This document shows, in pieces, positions 1 to 7,014 of a stretch of 64,000 nucleotides of DNA. The stretch is from the NCBI RefSeq assembly GCF_042663885.1, contig NZ_JBHSXV010000001.1; one strand, 5' to 3'. The position numbers were made by a program, and so were the translations under genes. This stretch comes from Aquipuribacter hungaricus. GTDB taxonomy: Bacteria > Actinomycetota > Actinomycetes > Actinomycetales > JBBAYJ01. Each line of letters begins with the position of its first letter. Within the stretch, counting starts at the first letter, position 1. The notes under the pieces are model-generated. The model made no database searches, was not told the origin of the DNA, and worked only from the letters and a program-made list of their open reading frames with translations.

Positions 1-335
1 TCGAGCAGCACCTGCGTGCCGACGACGTTGGTCGTCACGAAGTCCGTCGCCGCACCGATCGAGCGGTCGACGTGGGACTCCGCGGCGAGGTGGACGACGT
101 GGTCCGTGCCGGCGACCACCCGGTCGACGACGGCCTCGTCCCGGACGTCGCCGTGCACGACCTGCAGGCGCGGGTCGTCAGCGACCGGGTCGAGGTTCGT
201 CAGGCTGCCGGCGTACGTCAGGGCGTCCAGGACGACGACCTCGTCCGGCGCGTAGCCCGGGTAGCCGCCCTGCAGGACGGTGCGCACGTAGTGGCTGCCG
301 ATGAACCCGGCCCCCCCGGTGACGAGCAGACGCAT
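1..335 (-). CDS. rmlB: dTDP-glucose 4,6-dehydratase, N-terminal part (cut by window edge)
   Basis: Second enzyme of dTDP-L-rhamnose synthesis: converts dTDP-glucose to dTDP-4-keto-6-deoxyglucose in the cytosol using bound NAD. The visible 111 codons begin MRLLVTGGAGFIGSHYV, the Rossmann GGxGFIGS dinucleotide motif. LDALTYAGSLTNL and HLAAESHVDRSI follow, both highly diagnostic of RmlB. The catalytic TDE and YxxxK residues lie beyond the left edge. The ATG at 333-335 is preceded on its strand by GGAGG four bases upstream. It is divergent from rmlA with 42 bases between the starts, so both probably share a control region. Family assignment is firm; only the C-terminal two thirds are unseen. Confidence 0.93.
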   Translation of the reverse strand, partial: MRLLVTGGAGFIGSHYVRTVLQGGYPGYAPDEVVVLDALTYAGSLTNLDPVADDPRLQVVHGDVRDEAVVDRVVAGTDHVVHLAAESHVDRSIGAATDFVTTNVVGTQVLL

Positions 336-377
336 CGGACCTCCAGTGCCGGACGTGGTCGCTGCCACACTAGGTCA

Positions 378-1268
378 GTGAGAGGGATCATCCTGGCGGG
401 CGGCTCGGGCACGCGGCTGCACCCGGTCACCCTCGGCGTGAGCAAGCAGCTCGTCCCGGTCTACGACAAGCCGATGGTCTACTACCCGCTCACCACGCTC
501 ATGCTGGCGGGCATCACCGACGTGCTCGTCATCACGACGCCCCACGACGCCCCGGCGTTCGCGCGGCTGCTCGGCGACGGGTCGCAGCTGGGGATCTCCG
601 TCACCTACGCGGCGCAGGCCGCCCCGGAGGGCCTGGCGCAGGCGTTCCTCATCGGCGAGGAGTTCCTGGCCGGCGGGCCCGCGGCGCTCGTCCTGGGCGA
701 CAACATCTTCTACGGCCCGGGCCTGGGCCACCAGCTCACCCGCTTCGCCGACCTGGACGGGGCCGCGGTGTTCGCCTACCGGGTCGCCGACCCGGAGCGC
801 TACGGCATCGTCACGTTCGACGAGCGGGGCCGGGCCACGCACCTGGAGGAGAAGCCGGCGGCCCCGCGGTCCAGCTACGCCGTCCCGGGGCTGTACTTCT
901 ACGGCGACGACGTCGTGGACCTGGCCAAGGAGCTGCGACCGTCGGCGCGCGGCGAGTACGAGATCACCGACCTCAACCGCCGCTACCTCGAGCAGGGCCG
1001 GCTGCAGGTCGAGGTGCTCCCCCGCGGCACGGCGTGGCTGGACACCGGCACGGTGGACTCGCTGCTGGACGCCGGCAACTTCGTCCGCACCATCGAGGAG
1101 CGGCAGGGGCTCAAGATCGGCTGCCCCGAGGAGGTGGCCTGGCGGACCGGGCTGCTGGACGACGAGGCGCTGCTGCGGGTGGCCTCGTCGCACGGGACGA
1201 CCGGCTACGGCCGCTACCTGGCCTCGCTCCTGGAGCTCCCGCCCGAGCCGCCGTCACCGCCGTCCTGA
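378..1268 (+). CDS. rmlA: glucose-1-phosphate thymidylyltransferase
   Basis: Makes dTDP-glucose from glucose-1-phosphate and dTTP, the entry step of the dTDP-deoxysugar pathway continued by the adjacent rmlB. The 296-residue protein has the usual RmlA length. It opens with GIILAGGSGTRLHPVT (nucleotide-binding G-x-G-T-R loop), then SKQLVPVYDKPMVYYPL, LVLGDNIFYG (metal-binding Asp), EKPAAPRSSYAVPGLYFY and GEYEITDLN, all family signatures. I chose the GTG at 378 because the conserved strand begins two codons later and the frame upstream is antisense to rmlB. It converges on the repeat-protein gene with only 19 bases between the stop codons. Confidence 0.95.
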   Translation: MRGIILAGGSGTRLHPVTLGVSKQLVPVYDKPMVYYPLTTLMLAGITDVLVITTPHDAPAFARLLGDGSQLGISVTYAAQAAPEGLAQAFLIGEEFLAGGPAALVLGDNIFYGPGLGHQLTRFADLDGAAVFAYRVADPERYGIVTFDERGRATHLEEKPAAPRSSYAVPGLYFYGDDVVDLAKELRPSARGEYEITDLNRRYLEQGRLQVEVLPRGTAWLDTGTVDSLLDAGNFVRTIEERQGLKIGCPEEVAWRTGLLDDEALLRVASSHGTTGYGRYLASLLELPPEPPSPPS

Positions 1269-1287
1269 CCGGCGGCCCGGGAGCCCC

Positions 1288-3546
1288 TCAGGAGCGCGCC
1301 ACCAGGCCGACGACCGGCTGCGCGAGCGCGCCGGTGGGGGCGCCCAGGTAGCGGGCCGAGCCGTAGGCGCGCACGGAGCCGTCCGCGCCCACGGTCCAGT
1401 AGCCCTTGCCGTCCGGCGCGGACTCGATGCCCACGACGGGCCCCGCCCCCGGCGCCGAGCCGGACGAGCCGTGGAAGCCGGCGTCGCCGAAGGTGAAGAT
1501 GCCGCCGTCGCCGGACACCAGCCAGTAGCCCTTGCCGGACGGCGTCGCGGCCATCCCGACCACCGGGCTGTTGAGCCTCGTGGCGCCGGTGGAGCCGAGG
1601 AACCGCGCGTCGCCGAAGGCGAAGATGCCGCCGTCGCGCGCCAGCAGCCAGTAGCCCCCGCCGCCGGGCGTGGGCGCCATGCCGACGACCGGGGCGTTGA
1701 GGCGCAGCGCGCCGGTCGAGCCGCGGAACACCGCGTCGCCGTAGCTGAAGATGCCGCCGTCCTGGCCGAGCAGCCAGTAGCCCGAGCCGCTCGGGGTGGG
1801 CGCCATGCCCACCACGGGGGCGTTGAGCCGCATGGCGCCGGTCGAGCCGCGGAACACCGCGTCGCCGTAGCTGAAGATGCCGCCGTCCTGGCCGAGCAGC
1901 CAGTAGCCCGAGCCGGTCGGGGTGGCGGCCATGCCTACGACGGGGGCGTTGAGCCGCAGCGCGCCCGTGGAGCCGAAGAACGAGGCGCCGCAGTAGGCGA
2001 ACACGCCGCCGTCGCGCGCGGTCATCCAGTAGCCCTGCCCCGCGGCGGTCGCGCAGTGGTCGGGCGCCTGCTGGGTCAGCGGCGGCGGGGTCGCGCTGCC
2101 GGTGCGGCGCGCGTCGTGGCGGAAGGTCGGCCACGACGTCGCCCCGGTGCGCCCCTGCGTGCCGGACAGCTCGTAGCGCTCCACGACGGCCGTGCCGGCG
2201 GGGGTGGTGCCTGCCAGGAGGATGTCGAGCCGGCCGTCGGAGTCGACGTCGGTGACGGTGGGGGTGTTCTGGTACGACACCTTGCCGACGTTGAGCTGCG
2301 CGAGCAGCGAGCCGTCCCTGCCGGAGCGGACGTAGACGCCGCTGCCGGTGGCCGCGAGGACGTCCTGCCGGCCGTCGCCGTCGAGGTCGGCGGTGCTGAC
2401 CCCGCCGACGATGTCCTCCCGCACCGCGCCGGCGAAGGTGTTGAGGACGCGGACGCCGGTGGCGCCGTCGTAGGCCTGGACGCGCCCGCCGTCGACCGGG
2501 GAGTTCCGCGTGCCGGTGCCGATGACGACGTCGAGGCGCCCGTCACCGGAGACGTCGGCCAGCGCGGGAGCGGCCGAGGTGTTGCCGTGGGTCTCGATGG
2601 TCCGCTCGAGGCGGCCCTGCATGTCCAGGACGAACACCTTGGTGGCGTCGCGCCCGGCGCCGCGGGCGCTGTAGAAGTCGCCGGTGCCGACGACCACCTC
2701 GGGGCGCCCGTCGCCGTCGACGTCGCCGACGGCCGGGGAGGAGCGGAAGATCTCGTCGGCCCGGAACTCCCAGATCTGGGACCCGTCGCCGCGCATCGCC
2801 CGGAGCACGCCGCCCTGGTGGTCGACCGGCGGGCCGGGCGTGGAGTCCGTGCCGATGATCATGTCGGTCGTGCCGTCGCCGTCCACGTCGTGCAGGGCGG
2901 GCGAGGAGAAGATCGTGTCGTCGGAGTAGAACGGGAAGCCCGGGCGGGCGGTGCCGTCGGCGCGGACCGACCAGAGGCTCGTGAGGCCGAGCGTGCCGAA
3001 GCTGATGTCGGCGGAGCCGTCGCGGCTGATGTCGCCCAGCGCGGGCGTGGAGTGGACCGGCGGGGAGGCGAAGTAGCAGGACGGGTAGTCCGACGGACAG
3101 CTGACGACGTCGCGGGCGGCGAAGGACCACGCCAGGCGGCCGTCGTGCTCGATCCGGTTGAGGGCGCCGACCTGGTCCTCGGCGACGGCACGGCCGCTGC
3201 CCACGACGACCTCGGGGCGGCCGTCGCCGTCGACGTCCCCGGCGGCGGGGCTGGAGTTCACGCCCCGGTTGACCGCGACGGGCCAGCCGGGCAGCACGGA
3301 GCCGTCGACCCCGTCGAGGCCGCGCACCCGGGCGTCGTAGCCGCCGACGACGACGTCCTGCTGGCCGTCGCCGTCCAGGTCGGTCGCCAGGACGGACGAC
3401 TCGCGGACGGTGGTGCCGGGCAGCTGGACCGACCACACCCTCGTCAGCCCCACCGCCGCCTCGGCGGGGGCGGTGCCGACAAGGGTGCCGGCGAGCAGGG
3501 CGAGGACGGTGGCGGGCAGGACGGTGGAGACGGCGAGCGTGCGCAT
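1288..3546 (-). CDS. secreted FG-GAP/VCBS propeller protein with C-terminal GYW/DGG repeats
   Basis: A 752-residue exported protein of unknown exact role. An N-terminal signal peptide ends near AEA (about residue 30). Residues about 35-470 carry seven or more D-x-D-G-D-G calcium-loop repeats (DLDGDGQQD, DVDGDGRPE, DVSGDGRLD) typical of integrin-like FG-GAP propellers. Residues about 500-752 hold six tandem 42-residue repeats of the form GYWLLGQDGGIFSYGDAVFRG. The first repeat is odd, with two cysteines (HCATA and YCGA) that could form a disulfide. I start at the ATG at 3546, preceded by GAGGGA; an in-frame ATG at 3585 lacks a ribosome site. A FliA-like promoter lies at 3582-3610. Such proteins usually act as adhesins or matrix proteins, which is inference here. 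Confidence 0.85.
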   Translation of the reverse strand: MRTLAVSTVLPATVLALLAGTLVGTAPAEAAVGLTRVWSVQLPGTTVRESSVLATDLDGDGQQDVVVGGYDARVRGLDGVDGSVLPGWPVAVNRGVNSSPAAGDVDGDGRPEVVVGSGRAVAEDQVGALNRIEHDGRLAWSFAARDVVSCPSDYPSCYFASPPVHSTPALGDISRDGSADISFGTLGLTSLWSVRADGTARPGFPFYSDDTIFSSPALHDVDGDGTTDMIIGTDSTPGPPVDHQGGVLRAMRGDGSQIWEFRADEIFRSSPAVGDVDGDGRPEVVVGTGDFYSARGAGRDATKVFVLDMQGRLERTIETHGNTSAAPALADVSGDGRLDVVIGTGTRNSPVDGGRVQAYDGATGVRVLNTFAGAVREDIVGGVSTADLDGDGRQDVLAATGSGVYVRSGRDGSLLAQLNVGKVSYQNTPTVTDVDSDGRLDILLAGTTPAGTAVVERYELSGTQGRTGATSWPTFRHDARRTGSATPPPLTQQAPDHCATAAGQGYWMTARDGGVFAYCGASFFGSTGALRLNAPVVGMAATPTGSGYWLLGQDGGIFSYGDAVFRGSTGAMRLNAPVVGMAPTPSGSGYWLLGQDGGIFSYGDAVFRGSTGALRLNAPVVGMAPTPGGGGYWLLARDGGIFAFGDARFLGSTGATRLNSPVVGMAATPSGKGYWLVSGDGGIFTFGDAGFHGSSGSAPGAGPVVGIESAPDGKGYWTVGADGSVRAYGSARYLGAPTGALAQPVVGLVARS

Positions 3547-3581
3547 GGGTCCCTCGGGGTCGGGGGCGGGAGGTGGTGCCT

Positions 3582-3610
3582 GCATCGGCAGCGGTGCTCC
3601 GGCCCTTGAG
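3582..3610 (-). promoter_or_regulatory. candidate flagellar-sigma (FliA-type) promoter
   Basis: Read on the minus strand, CTCAAG (3610-3605), 15 bases, then GCCGATGC (3589-3582). The sigma-28 family consensus has a short -35, a 15-base spacer and a GCCGAT-type -10. The start codon of the repeat protein is 36 bases downstream. The same arrangement recurs at 23277-23305 and 48768-48796. Confidence 0.55.
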
Positions 3611-3688
3611 CGGGCCGGTCCGGGCGTGGGGGCGGGGCGGACGGGACGGGGGGGCGGTCGGGACGGGCGGGACAGGCGGTGCGGCCGT

Positions 3689-5728
3689 CTAGCCCACGGC
3701 ACCGTCCCCGCCGTCGTCGGGCGGCACCGGGTCCACCAGCCCGTCGCTGCCCAGCTCGCCCACCCACCAGACGACGTCCTCCCGGACCACCGACGTGGGC
3801 GGGGGCCGCAAGGTCCGCTCGAGCCGCTCCACCTGCTGCCGGACGGTGGGGGGCGGCTCGTCCCCGTCGCGCCACGGCACCTCCGACGGCTCGGTGGTGA
3901 CCACGACGGTCCCCCGGCCGAGCGCGTCGGAGGCCTCCGCCAGCCGGGCCGGCGTGGGCGAGCCCTCCTCCCAGACCGTGGCCCGGCAGTGCACCCGCAG
4001 CGTCCCCGACGGCCACGTCGGCCCGGCGACGACGACGTCGGCGTCCCCGACCGCGGCGCAGAGCCGGGCGACCGCCTCCCGCTGCCCGCGGCCCTCGACG
4101 TGCGTGGCCACGGGCGCGGTGGCCAGCAGCGGCAGCAGGACGAGCGAGCCCCCGAGCACCCACCCCACGACCCGCGCGGCCCCGCCCTCGTCGTGGAGCA
4201 GGCGGACGGCCAGTCCCGCGAGGACGACGGTGAGCGGCACCACCTGCGGCAGGAAGCGCCGCACCACCCACACGTTGTCCGGGGTGATGCTCGTCCGGGC
4301 GGACAGGTAGGCCAGGAACACGAGCAGGACGACCGGGACGACCGCGGCGGCGGGCTCGCGCCGCAGCAGCGCCCGGTGCAGGAGCAGCACCGCCGTCACG
4401 AGCGCGGCCAGGACCGCGGGCCAGCCCAGGTAGGCCGCCAGCCACGGCGCCACCTGCTCCTCGTAGGACCGCCAGCCGTCCAGCGGCAGGCCCTCGGCCG
4501 CCTGGACGGACTCCGTCAGGGGGTTCCGGTTCTCGTGGTGGCGGGAGACGTCCCACAGCGGCCGGGTGAGCAGGAGCACCACGCCCAGGCCGGCGGCGCC
4601 GCCGAGGACCGCCGCCGGACGGGCGCCCGTGAGCAGGCCGGTGAGGCGCTGCCCGGCACGGACCGGCGCGGCGACGACGAGGAGCGCGAGGACCGCCCCG
4701 ACGGCGGCCGCCCCGGCGACGGGCAGGAAGAGCTCGAGCTGAACGCCCATGTAGCGCCGCGAGCTCGTCCACAGGTCGACCTGGCCCGCCACCAGTCCGG
4801 GCACGAGCCCGAGCAGCACCAGCCGCACCCGGGCCGACGTGGCACCGGGCGCCCGGCCGTCCACCCGCGCTGCGAGGGCGAGCAGCGGAACGAGGACCGC
4901 CGCGGGCAGCAGGCCGTCGATGCGGCTGGCGGCCGCGGCGCCCAGGGCGAGCCCGGTCGCCACGGCCGTGCGCCGGGACCAGGTCGACAGCAGCGCGAGG
5001 CCGAGCGCCACGGCGAGCACCCCCGACGCGGTGGTCGCCACCTCGGAGTACATGCCGCGGGTGAAGTGCACGAACGGCAGGCTGACGGCGGTGGCCGTGG
5101 CGACGAGGAGGCCGACCCAGTCCCCCGCGAGCCGCCGGCCGAGGACGAACACCGACACCAGGGCCAGCGCGCCGAGCAGCAGGTTGACCTCCAGGGCCGC
5201 GTCGGCGCCCCGGGCCCGCCCCAGGAGCCCCCCGAGCGCCGGCATGGCGTGCGTCCACAGCGGGGTCACGGCGTCGCCGTGCACCTGGAACCCGATGCCC
5301 GCGCCGCGACCGGCACCGAGCGGGACGTCCACCGACGGGTGGTCCACGAGCCAGGTCGCGGCGAAGCCGTAGGCCGCCGGGTCCCGGCCGAGCAGCAGCT
5401 CGGTGGTGGCGTAGGGACGGTTGAGCAGCACGGAGGCCACGGCGAGCAGGGCGACCAGCAGGCTCGGCAGGACCGGGCCGGCCGGGAGCCGCGGTCGCAG
5501 CAGCAGCGCCACCACGAGGGCGACGACGACCCCCGTGACACCGAGCGGGGTGGTCACGCGGTCGGCGGCCACGAGCGCGGCGGCCCAGGCGACGAGCACG
5601 CACCCGGCCAGCGCCAGCACCTCCGGCCCCTGCCGGGCGGCACGCGGGAGCAGGCCGGCCCGTCGACCGGCCGGAGCCGGCGGCGGGGGCGCCGTGGCCG
5701 GGGCGGGCGGCGGGGCCGGCGCGCTCAC
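3689..5728 (-). CDS. polytopic membrane glycosyltransferase-like protein (GT-C fold)
   Basis: A 679-residue integral membrane protein with a proline/alanine-rich N-terminal tail, about a dozen hydrophobic helices through residue ~520, and a soluble C-terminal part of about 150 residues. GRDPAAYG in the first large loop (about residue 113) supplies the acidic residue typical of GT-C enzymes that use polyprenyl-phosphate sugars. YMGVQLELFLPVAG and the helical pattern resemble the ArnT/PMT-like group. It is the last gene of the leftward gmd operon and overlaps the preceding GT4 gene by the GTGA junction at 5725-5728. It probably decorates or completes the surface glycan on the outer face of the membrane. 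No substrate can be assigned. Confidence 0.72.
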   Translation of the reverse strand: MSAPAPPPAPATAPPPPAPAGRRAGLLPRAARQGPEVLALAGCVLVAWAAALVAADRVTTPLGVTGVVVALVVALLLRPRLPAGPVLPSLLVALLAVASVLLNRPYATTELLLGRDPAAYGFAATWLVDHPSVDVPLGAGRGAGIGFQVHGDAVTPLWTHAMPALGGLLGRARGADAALEVNLLLGALALVSVFVLGRRLAGDWVGLLVATATAVSLPFVHFTRGMYSEVATTASGVLAVALGLALLSTWSRRTAVATGLALGAAAASRIDGLLPAAVLVPLLALAARVDGRAPGATSARVRLVLLGLVPGLVAGQVDLWTSSRRYMGVQLELFLPVAGAAAVGAVLALLVVAAPVRAGQRLTGLLTGARPAAVLGGAAGLGVVLLLTRPLWDVSRHHENRNPLTESVQAAEGLPLDGWRSYEEQVAPWLAAYLGWPAVLAALVTAVLLLHRALLRREPAAAVVPVVLLVFLAYLSARTSITPDNVWVVRRFLPQVVPLTVVLAGLAVRLLHDEGGAARVVGWVLGGSLVLLPLLATAPVATHVEGRGQREAVARLCAAVGDADVVVAGPTWPSGTLRVHCRATVWEEGSPTPARLAEASDALGRGTVVVTTEPSEVPWRDGDEPPPTVRQQVERLERTLRPPPTSVVREDVVWWVGELGSDGLVDPVPPDDGGDGAVG

Positions 5729-7014
5729 CCGCCTCCCGCGACCGCTCGGGCGAGGAGGTCTGCGACGCGGCGGGCGAACTCCTCCCAGGTGGGGAGCTCG
5801 ACGTCCTGCGCCTCGGCGCGCAGCCGGCCGGCGACCGCGGGGTCGGCGAGCTCCGCCAGCGCGCCCAGCACCGAGTCCTCGTCCACGTGCTCCAGCCGCA
5901 GCTGGCCGGCGCCGCCGACGGCCTCAAGTGCGGGCAGGTCCGCGGCGGTGACGACCGGGGTGCCGAGCGCGAGGGCCTCCACCGGGGGGAGCCCGTAGCC
6001 CTCGTGCTCGCTGGGGAACACCAGCGCCGTCGCACCGGACAGCAGGCGGGCCACCGCGGCGTCGCTGAGGCCGTGGACCCACTCGAACGCGCCGTCGTCG
6101 GCCTTGCGCCGCAGCGGCCCGAGGAAGCCGGGCGGGCCCGCGGCGCGGTCGCCGACCACGGTGAGCCGGGCGGGGACGCCCGCGGCCCGCAGCCGCTCGA
6201 CGGCCGTGACGACGACGTCGGTGCGCTTGCGCGGCTCGACGGCGCCGAGGCAGACGAAGTGCGGCACCTCCGGCCCGTCGGACGGCTCGTCCGTCCGCGG
6301 CAGCTCGACCACCTCGGGCGTCCCTGGCCCGAGCAGGTCCGCGGCCTCCGCCCCGGGGTGCGCGACGACGGCGTGCGGCACGGGCGAGCGCCGGACCCGT
6401 CGCTCGAACTCCTCGCGCGCGGCCCCGGACAGGAACACCACGTGGTCCACGTGCGCCGCCAGGACGGCGTACTCGTTGAGCGGCACGTGCAGCTCGGTGT
6501 CCACGAGCCCGGGGTGCAGCGAGGACAGGGAGTCGTGGTAGACGAGCACCGTCGGTACCCCGGCCTGCTGCGCACGGCGTGCGGCGTCGAGCACGAGGGG
6601 GTCCGCCGAGACCTGGCCCAGCAGGTAGCCCTCGGCACGGGCGGCCACGTCGTCGACGGGCACCTCGCGCAGCGCCTGGTCCTGCCAGCCGCGGACGACC
6701 GCCTGCTCCCCCGCCCCCGGCGCGGAGGGGTCGTCGGCGGCCAGGCCGGGCGCACCGCCGAAGCCGCCCCGCAGCACCCACGAGGCGTACCAGCGGGGCA
6801 CGGTCACCCAGCGGTCGCCCAGCAGGGCCGCGGGCTCCAGCCGGACCCCGGGCACGTCGACGTCCTCCAGCAGGTGCGCGAGCACCCGGCGGGCCCCCGA
6901 GGGCCGCGGGTCCAGGAGCGCGCCGGTGAGGTCGACGAGGACCCGCCGGACTCCCGCCCCGGTCGCCCGGTCCGGCCCGCCGCCGGGCGCCGGCCCCGTC
7001 ACCCCGTGCTCCAT
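5725..7014 (-). CDS. glycosyltransferase family 4 protein
   Basis: A 429-residue retaining GT-B glycosyltransferase. The C-terminal donor domain shows CLGAVEPRKRTDVVV (EPRK loop) and FPSEHEGYGLPPVEALALG, the E-x7-E motif that binds the nucleotide sugar. The N-terminal half has RVLVDLTGALLDPRPSGARRV, fitting a GT4 acceptor domain. Start choice: the ATG at 7014 is preceded by GGGGAGG eight bases upstream. An in-frame GTG at 7002 forms a GTGA overlap with the preceding stop and is the alternative. Third of five co-directional genes in the gmd operon, so it likely adds a GDP-mannose-derived or similar sugar to a lipid-linked chain in the cytoplasm. Confidence 0.87.
   Translation of the reverse strand: MEHGVTGPAPGGGPDRATGAGVRRVLVDLTGALLDPRPSGARRVLAHLLEDVDVPGVRLEPAALLGDRWVTVPRWYASWVLRGGFGGAPGLAADDPSAPGAGEQAVVRGWQDQALREVPVDDVAARAEGYLLGQVSADPLVLDAARRAQQAGVPTVLVYHDSLSSLHPGLVDTELHVPLNEYAVLAAHVDHVVFLSGAAREEFERRVRRSPVPHAVVAHPGAEAADLLGPGTPEVVELPRTDEPSDGPEVPHFVCLGAVEPRKRTDVVVTAVERLRAAGVPARLTVVGDRAAGPPGFLGPLRRKADDGAFEWVHGLSDAAVARLLSGATALVFPSEHEGYGLPPVEALALGTPVVTAADLPALEAVGGAGQLRLEHVDEDSVLGALAELADPAVAGRLRAEAQDVELPTWEEFARRVADLLARAVAGGG

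Noticed and set aside
371..376. TAGGTC as the -10 of rmlA
   Set aside because: It ends one base before the start codon, too close for a leaderless -10, and lacks the final T.
1471..3609. A 712-codon open frame antisense to the FG-GAP repeat protein
   Set aside because: Composition (strings of Gly-Ala-Val-Asp) mirrors the repeats on the other strand; no start signal; the minus frame has a signal peptide and real motifs.
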